DNA of 64,000 bases, taken from DASRHY01 sp035650275 (GTDB taxonomy: Bacteria > Actinomycetota > Actinomycetes > Propionibacteriales > Kribbellaceae). The position numbers and the translations under genes are program-made. Numbering within the stretch: the stretch's first letter is position 1; every line of letters begins with the position of its first letter. The stretch is from NCBI GenBank assembly GCA_035650275.1, contig DASRHY010000145.1, positions 38,923-102,922 on the forward strand. Reading direction: 5' to 3'. Below, piece by piece: positions 1-8,091 of this stretch. The notes beneath the pieces are model-generated. The model ran no database searches, had not been told where the DNA came from, and saw only the letters and a list, made by a program, of their open reading frames with translations.

Positions 1-820
1 GCGGGTCGAGCGCCGCCATCGCGGCGACCTCGTCGTCACCGGCGTAGCAGGCGAACGCCATCGCGCTGGGGGGCATCTCGGGCCCGAACGCGGGCAGCGC
101 GACGAATGCCGTACTGACCTCGTCCGGGGCGTCGGTGACCACGTCCCGCCAGCCCTTGAGCAGCTGCTGGAGGTCGTCGCGCTGGTACGTGATGTACCCG
201 GCGACCACCGTGCCGACCGGCTTGGCCTCGAAATCGAGCGTGGTGACCACACCGACGTTCCCGCAGCCGCCGCGCACCGCCCAGAACAGGTCCGGGTTGT
301 CCTGCGCGGAGGCCTTCAGCACCCGGCCGTCCGCGGTCACCACGGTGGCGCCGACCAGGCTGTCGATCGCGAGACCGTACTTGCGCACCATCCAGCCGAG
401 CCCGCCGCCCTGGGTCAGGCCACCGACACCGACCGAGGTGGTGTCGCCCGAGGTTATCGCCAGGCCCGGCCCGCGCAGCGCCTCGGCGACCTCGCCCCAG
501 GTGGCGCCGGAGCCGATCCGGACCAGGCCGCGGTCCGCGTCCAGCACCTCGATGTCGCGGAACCCGGCGAGGTCGATCACCACGCCGCCGGTGTTCGTGC
601 CGAACCCGGACCCGCTGTGCCCGCCGCTCTTCACCGACAGCACCAGCTGGTTCTCCGCGGCGTACCGGATCGCGGCCGCGACCCCTGCCTCGTCCCGCGG
701 GCGCACCGCGACGGCCGGCTCGCCGGTCCCCGTGAACGTCGTACTGGCCTCGGCGTACAGCTCGTCGCCCGCTACCAGTACGTCGCCGTCGACCTCGTCC
801 CGCAGCTGCTCGAGATCCAT
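1..820 (-). CDS. FAD-linked oxidase, berberine-bridge-enzyme-like (C-terminus beyond window)
   Basis: Reading from an ATG at 818-820 gives about 273 residues before the window ends. The product is a flavin-dependent oxidoreductase of the BBE/PCMH family. The N-terminal FAD-binding half is clear: KSGGHSGSGFG around residues 64-74 carries the His that in this family attaches FAD 8-alpha (His68), followed by TSVGVGGLTQGGG and a VRGGCGNVGVVT stretch. The second flavin-linking Cys found in bicovalent BBEs is not visible at its usual place after the GGG motif, so single attachment is inferred. A purine-rich GAGGAGAGG lies 8-16 nt before the ATG. The substrate cannot be told from sequence; these enzymes often oxidise sugars or secondary metabolites. 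Confidence 0.85.
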   Translation of the reverse strand, partial: MDLEQLRDEVDGDVLVAGDELYAEASTTFTGTGEPAVAVRPRDEAGVAAAIRYAAENQLVLSVKSGGHSGSGFGTNTGGVVIDLAGFRDIEVLDADRGLVRIGSGATWGEVAEALRGPGLAITSGDTTSVGVGGLTQGGGLGWMVRKYGLAIDSLVGATVVTADGRVLKASAQDNPDLFWAVRGGCGNVGVVTTLDFEAKPVGTVVAGYITYQRDDLQQLLKGWRDVVTDAPDEVSTAFVALPAFGPEMPPSAMAFACYAGDDEVAAMAALDP

Positions 821-914
821 CCCTACAACCTCTCCTCGTTCTCTCCTCGTTCTGAACGCATCGAGGCCGAGCCTCGCACCCGGGTCGGACAATTACGAGC
901 GGATTAGTGCTGAA

Positions 915-1367
915 TCAGTGGCCGGAGGAGTGGCAGGGCCTGGATCGGATCGCGGCGACGTAGTCGTCGGGCGCGCCGGCGGCCTCCGCGGCCTCGGCCA
1001 GGATGCCCAGGTAGCGGGCCGAGGGCAGTCCGCCCTCGTACGCGTTCAGCACGTACAGCCAGGCCAGCCGCTCGCCGTCCAGGGTCTGCACCCGGACGTG
1101 GATCTTGCGGTAGATGCCCTGGTCGACCGACTCCCACTCGTCCAGCTGCTTCACGTCGTGCGGGCTGACGTCGTACAGCGCCACGAACACCTGGCTGGTC
1201 GGGTCCTCGACGATGGTCGCCATCGAGCCCTCCCAGCCGAGGTCCTCGCCGCCGAAGGTGAGCCGCCAGCCGATGATCCAGCCGGTACCGCGCAGCGGCG
1301 AGTGCGGGCAGCGCACGGCCATCTGGTCAGGGTCGAGATTCGACGCGAACGCGGCGTACAGGTTCAC
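915..1367 (-). CDS. gamma-glutamylcyclotransferase-like protein (AIG2/GGCT fold)
   Basis: A 150-residue protein beginning MNLYAAFASNLDPDQM from a GTG. The YAAFASN stretch is the substrate-loop motif (YGSN-like) of the gamma-glutamylcyclotransferase fold, and the body (GWRLTFGGEDLGWEGSMATI, VFVALYDVS) matches the short actinobacterial members. The frame stays open 17 codons upstream, but that extension would overlap the divergent lpdA; the GTG at 1365-1367 puts YxxYxSN at the N-terminus as usual in the family. No Shine-Dalgarno is obvious. Only 31 bp separate this start from lpdA, so the two genes share a promoter region. The exact substrate (gamma-glutamyl-amine or glutathione-derived peptide) is unknown. 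Confidence 0.8.
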   Translation of the reverse strand: MNLYAAFASNLDPDQMAVRCPHSPLRGTGWIIGWRLTFGGEDLGWEGSMATIVEDPTSQVFVALYDVSPHDVKQLDEWESVDQGIYRKIHVRVQTLDGERLAWLYVLNAYEGGLPSARYLGILAEAAEAAGAPDDYVAAIRSRPCHSSGH

Positions 1368-1398
1368 GCCGGACCACGATACGGAAGAATCACCCCTT

Positions 1399-2778
1399 GT
1401 GGCGCGAGTTGTGATCATCGGAGGCGGCCCCGGCGGGTACGAGGCGGCGCATGCCGCGGTTCAGCTCGGGGCGGAGGTGACAGTCGTCGACTCCGACGGG
1501 ATCGGAGGTTCGGCGGTGCTCACGGACTGTGTCCCGAGCAAGACCCTGATCGCGACCGCCGAAGTGATGACCGAGGTCGAGAACGCAGGCGAGCTGGGCG
1601 TCCGGGTCGATGACGCTGACGACGACCCGGCCAACTCCGTGCATGTCGACCTGCCCGTCGTCAACGGTCGGGTGAAGCGGCTCGCGAAGGCTCAGTCCGA
1701 GGGCATCAGCCGCCGGCTGGAGCGGGACAAGGTCCGGGTGATCGCCGGCCGCGGCCGGCTGGACGGACCCGAGACAGTCGTGGTCGGCGACGAGCGGCTG
1801 GATGCCGATGTGGTCTTGATCGCAACGGGTGCGCGGCCGCGGATCCTGCCCGGGTCCGAGCCGGACGGCGAGCGGATCCTCACCTGGGAGCAGGTGTACG
1901 ACCTGGACGAGCTGCCGGAGCGGCTGATCGTCGTCGGGTCCGGTGTCACCGGGGCGGAGTTCGCGAGCGCTTACGACGCGCTGGGCAGCGACGTCGTCCT
2001 GGTGTCCAGCCGGGACCGGGTGCTGCCGGGCGAGGACGCGGACGCGGCCGAGGTGCTGGAGGACGTGTTCACCCGGCGCGGGATGACCGTGCTGGGCAAG
2101 TCCCGGGCCGAGTCGGTACGACGCTCCGGTGACGGCGTCCTCGTCACGCTGACCGACGGCCGCATCGTGGAGGGCTCGCACGCGCTGCTGGCCGTCGGCT
2201 CGCTGCCGAACACCGAAGATCTCGGTATGGAGGAGTCGGGCGTGTCGCTCGGCGACGGCGGCTTCATCGCAGTCGACCGGGTGTCGCGGACCACCGCACG
2301 CGGGGTCTACGCCGCCGGCGACTGCACCGGTGTCCTCATGCTTGCTTCCGTGGCAGCGATGCAGGGCAGGATCGCGATTTCGCACGCGCTCGGCGATGCG
2401 GTCCAGCCGCTGGACCTGCAGATGGTCTCGTCGAACGTGTTCACCGCACCGGAGATCGCCACCGTCGGCCTGTCACAGAAGGCGGTCGACGCCGGCGAGA
2501 GTACGGCGATCATGGTGAAGGTGCCGCTCGCGGACAACGCCCGCGCGAAGATGCAGAACGTCCGCGACGGGTTCGTGAAGCTGTTCTGCCTGCCCGCGAC
2601 CGGCATCGTGGTGGGTGGTGTCGTGGTGGCGCCGCGGGCCAGCGAGCTGATCCACCCGATCGCGATCGCGGTCGGCGAGCGGCTGAACGTGGACCAGCTG
2701 GCCCACGCGTTCACCGTCTACCCGTCGGTCTCCGGCTCGGTCGCCGAAGCCGCCCGCAGGCTTCACCTGCGCAACTGA
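1399..2778 (+). CDS. lpdA: NAD(P)H-quinone reductase, LpdA/Rv3303c type
   Basis: A 459-residue two-dinucleotide-binding-domain flavoprotein: GGGPGGYEAA at residues 8-17 binds FAD, VVGSGVTGAEFASAY binds NAD(P)H, and YAAGDCTG closes the FAD site. It resembles lipoamide dehydrogenase, but the redox pair is broken: where Lpd has CxxxxC, this protein has GGSAVLTDCVPSK, so the first Cys is Ala39 and only Cys44 remains. The C-terminal His-Pro-Thr is replaced by FTVYPSVSGS. Loss of both is characteristic of mycobacterial LpdA (Rv3303c), which reduces quinones rather than lipoamide. Translation starts at a GTG with no Shine-Dalgarno, so a leaderless transcript is possible. Cytoplasmic; likely role in quinone or oxidative-stress metabolism. 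Confidence 0.88.
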   Translation: MARVVIIGGGPGGYEAAHAAVQLGAEVTVVDSDGIGGSAVLTDCVPSKTLIATAEVMTEVENAGELGVRVDDADDDPANSVHVDLPVVNGRVKRLAKAQSEGISRRLERDKVRVIAGRGRLDGPETVVVGDERLDADVVLIATGARPRILPGSEPDGERILTWEQVYDLDELPERLIVVGSGVTGAEFASAYDALGSDVVLVSSRDRVLPGEDADAAEVLEDVFTRRGMTVLGKSRAESVRRSGDGVLVTLTDGRIVEGSHALLAVGSLPNTEDLGMEESGVSLGDGGFIAVDRVSRTTARGVYAAGDCTGVLMLASVAAMQGRIAISHALGDAVQPLDLQMVSSNVFTAPEIATVGLSQKAVDAGESTAIMVKVPLADNARAKMQNVRDGFVKLFCLPATGIVVGGVVVAPRASELIHPIAIAVGERLNVDQLAHAFTVYPSVSGSVAEAARRLHLRN

Positions 2779-2818
2779 CGCTGCGCAACTGACTGAGCAG
2801 GTGGCCTACGGGGGTGGG

Positions 2819-3682
2819 CTACTCGAAGCCGCCGAAGTCGAAGCCGCCGCCGTCGCCGCCACCGAAGTCCCAGCCGCCGCCGTCCCCGCCGCCGCCGTCG
2901 AAGCCGCCACCGTCGCCGCCGTCGCCACCGCCGCCGTCCCCGCCACCGTCGCCGCCTTCACCGCCGCCGTCGTACGACTGGCCGTCGGCGAAGCCCGCGC
3001 CGTACCCGCCGCCGGAGAACATGCCGCCGAGCATGGTGCCGACGAACATGCCGGTCATCACGCCGCCGAGGCCGCCGAACAGGCCTTGCGCGTACGGCGC
3101 GTAGGCCGGGCCGGCCTGCCAGTACGGCACCCGCTGCGGGCCCACCATCACCTTGCGGACGTCCGGGTCTGCACCGGCCTTGACCCGCTCGGCGTCGGCG
3201 GCACAGGCGGGCACCTCGCGCGGCGCCCCACCGGGTGGCGACCAGGTGACGTCCTCGACCGACGGGCCGTGCTGCGGGTTGAAGAAGCACATCGGCCGGC
3301 GCTGCGGCAGCGGCTCGTCGTTCACCCGGGCGCGCACGCACGCCATCGCGTACCGGCCGTCGTCCAGGATCTCCATCACGTGCTTGATCTGGTCGGCCTG
3401 CGTCACCGCGCCGATCGCTTCCTTGGCGGACTCGTAGCTGTCGAGCGCACGCTGGTAGTCCTGATGGGCGCCCTCCCCGAGGTCCTTGCCGACCATGTCC
3501 AGGTCGAGGGCCTGCAGCTCCTCACCGAACTTGGTGATGTCCTCGTCCGCGGTCCGCTTCACCGACTCGAGCTCTGCCGCGGTGACCTCGTCACGCTTCC
3601 TGGTCTCGAGCTTCGTCCGCTGGTACGACCTCATCACCATCACGCCGATGACGACAACGGCGATCAACAGGATCCATTCCAT
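2819..3682 (-). CDS. membrane-anchored protein with coiled-coil region and Gly/Asp-rich tail
   Basis: Unrecognised function. The 287-residue product starts at an ATG (MEWILLIAVVVIGVMVMRSY): one N-terminal membrane segment (about residues 3-19), then a charged, probably helical region (RKRDEVTAAELESVKRTADE and following) to about residue 130. A middle part (CFFNPQHGPSVEDVTWSPP) carries a few Cys residues. A short hydrophobic Gly/Met stretch (GGVMTGMFVGTMLGGMF) precedes a C-terminal tail of roughly 70 residues made of GGG/GGD repeats. The layout matches uncharacterised single-pass actinobacterial proteins. The reading frame is open 16 codons upstream, but the second ATG begins directly at the membrane segment. 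It is convergent with lpdA, with 40 bp between the stops. Confidence 0.7.
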   Translation of the reverse strand: MEWILLIAVVVIGVMVMRSYQRTKLETRKRDEVTAAELESVKRTADEDITKFGEELQALDLDMVGKDLGEGAHQDYQRALDSYESAKEAIGAVTQADQIKHVMEILDDGRYAMACVRARVNDEPLPQRRPMCFFNPQHGPSVEDVTWSPPGGAPREVPACAADAERVKAGADPDVRKVMVGPQRVPYWQAGPAYAPYAQGLFGGLGGVMTGMFVGTMLGGMFSGGGYGAGFADGQSYDGGGEGGDGGGDGGGGDGGDGGGFDGGGGDGGGWDFGGGDGGGFDFGGFE

Positions 3683-3789
3683 GTACTGAGCGTACGTGGC
3701 GGTTATGGTCGAAGCACGAGCGCATGTCACTCAGCCCGCCCCCCTCGTCCGCATTTTCCCGGAATTCGGAACGAGAAAGGTCGCCGCCC

Positions 3790-5529
3790 ATGACCCGACC
3801 GCGCCGTACGACCGTCAAGTCCACGACAGCCGTGTTTCTGGCAGTCATCGCGAGCCCGCTGCCACGCGGCGAAGCGAGTGTCACCGTCCAGCAGCCGGAG
3901 CCGATCCGCACCCGGGTCTCGGAGGTCCGGATGCCCGACGCGGGTTCGGCCCGCCCCGCGCGGCTCATCGCCCGTACCAGTGCCGAGTTCGCACTACTCG
4001 GCGTGACCTGGGAACGCCGTACCGGCGTCGGCGTCCTCGTCCAGGTCCGGGTCCGCTCCGGCGGCCGCTGGACCGGCTGGCAGACCTTGGCTGCCGACGA
4101 CGGGCACGCGCCGCAGGACGCGGAACCCGCGGGCCGGGACGGCAGCGAGCCGCTCTGGGTCGGCCGGGCCGACGGCGTCGAGGCACACGTCGCCAGCACG
4201 GACGGCATGCCGGTACGTGACGTTCGCGTGTCCCTGATCGATCCTGGCACCGCACCCGCGGACTCTGCGGTCGCCACCGCAGCGGCGTCAGCGGACCCGC
4301 CGCCGATCGTCGACCGGGCCGGCTGGGGTGCCGACGAGTCGCTGCGCCTGGTCAACCCGGACTGCGCGGTGCCGCGCTACAGCGCGACGATCAGGGCCGC
4401 GTTCGTGCACCACACCGCCGGCTCGAACAGCTATACCTCGGCCCAGTCGGCGTCGCTGGTCCGCGGGATCTACGCGTTCCATGTCCGCAGCCGCGGCTGG
4501 TGCGACATCGGCTACAGCTTCCTGGTGGACCGTTTCGGCCGGATCTTCGAGGGCCGGTACGGCGGCACAACGCTGCCGGTGATCGGTGCGCACACCGGCG
4601 GTTACAACGGCGACTCGTTCGGCGTCTCGCTGATGGGCACGTTCACCAGCAGCACCCCCAGTGCGGCGATGATGGAGGCGACCGCGCGGGTGATCGCCTG
4701 GAAGCTCGACGGCAACTACCGCAGCCCCTACGCGACCACGGTGCTGGCCGGCAAGCAGTTCAACGTGATCTCCGGGCACCGTGACGCGACGGCGACCGAC
4801 TGTCCCGGCGCAAGTGTGTACGCGAGACTGCCCTGGCTGCGGTCGCGGGTGTGGGCGTTGATGGGCTCGTCCGTCCGCTCACCGATCTACGACCAGGCGG
4901 TCAGGCTCGGTGGCTTCGCACGGGTCGGGCAGCCGTACTACCTCGAACACCCGGTCGCGGGCGGCCGCGGCACCTGGTTCACCTATCGCGACATCTACTG
5001 GTCCTCGGGAACCGGGGCCTACTCGGTGTTCGGCAGCTTCCGCACCCTGCACCGCCGGCTCGGCACCGCGAACGGCATCCTCGGCCTGCCCGCCGGTGAG
5101 CAGCGGGCGGGCCGGCTGACCGGGTCGCAGGTCCAGGACTTCCGCCGTTCCGGCGTACGGCGCGCGCTGTACTGGAGCTCGGCGACCGGCGCGCACGAGG
5201 TGGTGGACGCGATCTTCGCCAAGTACGCCGCGATGAACTCCGAACTGTCCGCACTCGGCCTGCCGATCACCGGCCAGGTCGGTACCCACGTCGTCGGCGG
5301 ACGGGCGAACCTGTTCCGGCACGGCCGGATGTACTACGGCCCGTCCACCGGCACGCACCCGATCATCGGTGCGTTCAACGTCGCCTACGTGCGGCCAGGT
5401 GTCTACACCCGGCTCGGCCTCCCGCGGACGGACCACTTCGCCGTGAGCGGCGGCCTGGCCCAGGACTTCACCGGCGGCCGCATCACCTGGAACGCCTCCA
5501 CCGGCCGGACCACCGTCACCTACCCCTGA
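3790..5529 (+). CDS. secreted PGRP-type N-acetylmuramoyl-L-alanine amidase with LGFP repeats
   Basis: A 579-residue exported protein. A basic N-terminus and hydrophobic stretch (about 10-20) suggest a signal peptide. Roughly residues 180-360 are a peptidoglycan-recognition/amidase_2 domain: IVDRAGWGADESLR, then the zinc ligands His207/His208 in AFVHHTAG, His330 in SGHRDATATDCPG, and Cys338. The remaining 200 residues are LGFP repeats (GLPAGEQ, GLPITGQ, GLPRTDH) with W/YYSS-TGAH motifs, a wall-binding module in actinobacteria. The ATG at 3790 follows GAAAGG. The predicted reaction is cleavage of the MurNAc-L-Ala bond of peptidoglycan outside the membrane. Two more LGFP genes follow, giving a small cell-wall cluster. 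Confidence 0.9.
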   Translation: MTRPRRTTVKSTTAVFLAVIASPLPRGEASVTVQQPEPIRTRVSEVRMPDAGSARPARLIARTSAEFALLGVTWERRTGVGVLVQVRVRSGGRWTGWQTLAADDGHAPQDAEPAGRDGSEPLWVGRADGVEAHVASTDGMPVRDVRVSLIDPGTAPADSAVATAAASADPPPIVDRAGWGADESLRLVNPDCAVPRYSATIRAAFVHHTAGSNSYTSAQSASLVRGIYAFHVRSRGWCDIGYSFLVDRFGRIFEGRYGGTTLPVIGAHTGGYNGDSFGVSLMGTFTSSTPSAAMMEATARVIAWKLDGNYRSPYATTVLAGKQFNVISGHRDATATDCPGASVYARLPWLRSRVWALMGSSVRSPIYDQAVRLGGFARVGQPYYLEHPVAGGRGTWFTYRDIYWSSGTGAYSVFGSFRTLHRRLGTANGILGLPAGEQRAGRLTGSQVQDFRRSGVRRALYWSSATGAHEVVDAIFAKYAAMNSELSALGLPITGQVGTHVVGGRANLFRHGRMYYGPSTGTHPIIGAFNVAYVRPGVYTRLGLPRTDHFAVSGGLAQDFTGGRITWNASTGRTTVTYP

Positions 5530-5549
5530 CCGCGCCGGCCTTCCCCGCC

Positions 5550-5850
5550 GACTGGACCCAAGTTCCAGGGCGTGTCGGCGCCGATTGGCCGCAAGTTTCA
5601 GCGTGTGTCCGCGCCGACTGGACGCGAGTTTCAGCGTGTGTCGGCGCCGACTGGACGCGAGTTTCAGGTGCCGCGACTGGACCTGTGCCGCCACCCACGG
5701 GCGTCTCCTTCCTGAGGGATGTGACGCTCCCAACGCTCGGCGAACCGTCATCCCGCTCAGGAAGACATCCGGGCGGTGTGCGGATGAGCTCGTGGAACTT
5801 GGGTCCAGTCGACGCCGACACGCCTTGGAACTTGGGACCAGCGAGCGGAC
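5550..5850. repeat. composite repeat A, copy 1: 33-bp direct units, central hairpin, inverted units
   Basis: The gene-free stretch 5530-5957 is mostly this element. Three full 33-bp units (5550-5582, 5583-5615, 5616-5648) and a partial fourth run head to tail; each begins GAYTGGMC, contains AAGTTYCAG or GAGTTTCAG and ends near GTGTCSGCGCC. An imperfect hairpin follows, with arms CTTCCTGAG (5708-5716) and CTCAGGAAG (5756-5764), extended inward by a matching GGATG/TGACG segment. On the far side, two copies of the same unit occur in reverse orientation (GGAACTTGGGTCCAGTC, GGAACTTGGGACCAGC). The same architecture recurs at 42962-43243. The element lies upstream of a short LGFP gene; no ORF in it looks real. 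Confidence 0.8.
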
Positions 5851-5957
5851 GTGGGGTGGTCACGATACGCAGACGGGTGGCCGGAGAGAGTTGTGCTGGA
5901 GTTACTGACGTCACTACAGTCACTTCAGTAACAGCAGCAGCAAACGAGGCGTTCCAC

Positions 5958-6314
5958 ATGAACAAGTCGCTGCCACTCCTCCTGACCGTTGCGCTTGCCG
6001 GCACGCTCGCGGCCGCCGCGCCGGACCTCGCGAACAGCGAGCTGTACGCCGGCCGGCGGGACGGCTTGCGGGTGCAGAGCTTCCGCTATGCCCGTGGCCG
6101 CAGGGCAGCGATCTACTGGTCCCGCAGTACTGGTGTGCGGGAGCTGTACGGGGTGATCATGAAGAGGTACGCCGGATTCGGTGCCGAGCTGTCCCGGCTA
6201 CGGCTGCCGTCGAGCTACCCGTTCCCGATCGCCGGCGGTCTCGCGCAGGAGTTCCAGGGTGGGGTCATCAGCTGGAACGCCTCGCTGAACAAGACGACGG
6301 TCACGTATTGGTGA
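5958..6314 (+). CDS. small secreted LGFP-repeat protein
   Basis: A 118-residue protein starting MNKSLPLLLTVALAGTLAAA, a clear signal peptide of about 20-25 residues. The mature part is a single LGFP-type unit: ALYWS-like AAIYWSRSTGVRELYGVI, then a GAELSRLRLPSSYPFPIAGG segment and a terminal EFQGGVISWNASLNKTTVTY. That terminus closely matches the C-termini of the two flanking LGFP proteins (GGRITWNASTGRTTVTYP and GGYINWYASNNTTAVVYT). It looks like a free-standing copy of their last repeat, probably made by duplication. ACGAGG lies just upstream of the ATG. Likely a cell-wall-associated protein without its own catalytic domain. Confidence 0.78.
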   Translation: MNKSLPLLLTVALAGTLAAAAPDLANSELYAGRRDGLRVQSFRYARGRRAAIYWSRSTGVRELYGVIMKRYAGFGAELSRLRLPSSYPFPIAGGLAQEFQGGVISWNASLNKTTVTYW

Positions 6315-6325
6315 GGGGAACGGCA

Positions 6326-8020
6326 ATGGGGGGCTTCAAGCGATCGGTCGCGTCCAGCGCGGCAATCCTGCTCGTGTCCGCGGGACTCCTGGCGGTGACG
6401 CCGCTGACGGCGTCGGCGGCGGAGTCGTACTGGGTCGAGCCGACCGGCAACCTGACCGTCTCCGGCCGCGGCTTCGGCCATGGCCGCGGGATGTCGCAGT
6501 ACGGCGCGCAGGGTGCGGCGCTGGCCGGGCGGACCTCGACGCAGATCCTGGACTTCTACTACCCGGGGACGCAGAACAAGGCGCTCGGGGCAACGATCGT
6601 CCGGGTGCACGTCACCGCGGACACGACGGCGGGGGTCAAGGTGCTGGCGACCACCGGTCTGCGGGCCCGCGACCTGGGCTCGAACGCGGTCTGGACGTTG
6701 CCGGTCCAGTCCACGATCTCGCAGTGGGAGATCCGACCACACCTGAGCAGCCAGACGCGTCTGTACTACTACCGCACTGGCTCCAGCACAGGCGTGCTGT
6801 GGCGCACGCTCAGCGGGATGGCGCAGTTCGAGGGGCCGGCGGTGACCCGGCTGGTGATGCCGAGTGGCAGCTCGGTGCCGTACCGCGGCACGCTGCGTGC
6901 GGCGGACCGGTCCGGTGCCGACCTGGACACCATCAACGTGGTCTCGATCGACTACTACCTGCGCGGCGTGGTGCCGAAGGAGGCGATCACGTCCTGGCGG
7001 CCGGCCGCGCTACAGGCCCAGGCCGTTGCCGCGCGCACCTTCGCGGCGTCGAAGCTCGGCTCGCACTCGGACTACGACCTGTGCGACACGATCTCCTGCC
7101 AGGTGTACGGCGGGTACGCCGCCGAGGTGGCCTCGACCAACGCCGCGGTCGTTGCCACCAGCAACCGGATCCGGACCTACAACGGGAATCCGATCCTGGC
7201 CGAGTTCTCGTCCTCGAACGGCGGCTACACCACGCCGTCGTCGGTGCCGTACCAGGTCGGCAAGGCTGACCCGTACGACGGCTACTCCGGCAACGGCAAC
7301 CCGAACACCAGCTGGACGGCCTCGGTCAGCCGCACCACGGCGCAGGCGCGGTTCGCGGTCGGCACGATCAAGCAGCTCTCGGTGCTGTCCCGCAACGGCC
7401 TGGGCACCTGGGGCGGCCGGGTACTCACCCTGCGAGTGGTCGGCACGTCGTCGACAAAGACGTTCACCGGCGACCAGGTCCGTTCGCTGCTCGGGCTGAA
7501 GTCGACCTGGATCCGGTTCAACCAGTCCCGGATCATGCAGCGCTGGGTCGCGATCGGCGGCGCCACGTCGCCGGTCGGGGTGTCGCTCGGGTACGAGTGG
7601 CCGGTCCGCGGGGGTACCGGCCAGACCTTCTCTAAGGGCCACATCTACCGCACCGCGTCGTACGGGGCGGTGGAGATCTATCCGGGGTTCGAGACCCGGT
7701 ACCAGGCGATCGGCGGGCCGAACCACACACTCGGGCTGCCGATCGCGCCTCGGTCCGCGGGCGCACGGCCGGGCTCGCAGCTGCAGCGGTTCGGCAACGG
7801 GCGGATGTGGTACTCGGCTGCGACCGGCGTCCGGGAGGTGTCCGGCCGGATCTACACGGCCTACTACGGCGCCGGGCTGGAGGGCGGACGGCTCGGGCTG
7901 CCGGTGTCGTACCAGTACTCGGTGACGTTCAGCACCACCGCGGGTGCCCAGCAGCGGTTCCAGGGCGGCTACATCAACTGGTACGCCTCGAACAACACCA
8001 CCGCAGTCGTCTACACCTGA
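6326..8020 (+). CDS. secreted SpoIID/LytB-domain protein with C-terminal LGFP repeats
   Basis: A 564-residue exported protein. The signal peptide spans about residues 1-32 (VASSAAILLVSAGLLAVTPL, ending TASAAE). Residues 40-390 form a SpoIID/LytB-like region: GRGFGHGRGMSQYGAQGAAL and DYYLRGVVPKEAITSW, followed by ALQAQAVAARTFA, which is the family's hallmark. The last 170 residues are LGFP repeats (GLPIAPR, GLPVSYQ). SpoIID proteins act on glycan strands, and actinobacterial paralogues occur outside spore-formers, so a wall-remodelling role is inferred. GAGGGGAA precedes the ATG; in-frame TTG/GTG codons upstream overlap the previous stop and are less likely. It begins 11 bp after the short LGFP gene, suggesting co-transcription. 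Confidence 0.87.
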   Translation: MGGFKRSVASSAAILLVSAGLLAVTPLTASAAESYWVEPTGNLTVSGRGFGHGRGMSQYGAQGAALAGRTSTQILDFYYPGTQNKALGATIVRVHVTADTTAGVKVLATTGLRARDLGSNAVWTLPVQSTISQWEIRPHLSSQTRLYYYRTGSSTGVLWRTLSGMAQFEGPAVTRLVMPSGSSVPYRGTLRAADRSGADLDTINVVSIDYYLRGVVPKEAITSWRPAALQAQAVAARTFAASKLGSHSDYDLCDTISCQVYGGYAAEVASTNAAVVATSNRIRTYNGNPILAEFSSSNGGYTTPSSVPYQVGKADPYDGYSGNGNPNTSWTASVSRTTAQARFAVGTIKQLSVLSRNGLGTWGGRVLTLRVVGTSSTKTFTGDQVRSLLGLKSTWIRFNQSRIMQRWVAIGGATSPVGVSLGYEWPVRGGTGQTFSKGHIYRTASYGAVEIYPGFETRYQAIGGPNHTLGLPIAPRSAGARPGSQLQRFGNGRMWYSAATGVREVSGRIYTAYYGAGLEGGRLGLPVSYQYSVTFSTTAGAQQRFQGGYINWYASNNTTAVVYT

Positions 8021-8035
8021 CAAATCTCCCGTTCT

Positions 8036-8082
8036 TGCGTCCGCCGAAGTGACCCCAAGCTGACCCCACTTCGGCGGACGCA
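8036..8082. terminator. bidirectional hairpin between convergent genes
   Basis: A perfect 16-bp inverted repeat (arms TGCGTCCGCCGAAGTG and its complement) with a 15-nt loop sits in the 71-bp gap between the SpoIID/LGFP stop (8020) and the cyclophilin stop (8092). There is no T-tract, as is usual in high-GC actinobacteria. Confidence 0.8.
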
Positions 8083-8091
8083 GGGCGTTCC

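Noticed and set aside
135..1613. 492-residue plus-strand open frame over the FAD oxidase and GGCT-like genes
   Set aside because: Opposite-strand shadow rich in Arg/Pro/Ser with no domain; the minus-strand proteins have clear family motifs.
5550..5850. CRISPR array from the 33-bp periodic units
   Set aside because: The units are contiguous with no unique spacers, are inverted on the far side of a hairpin, and no cas genes are present.
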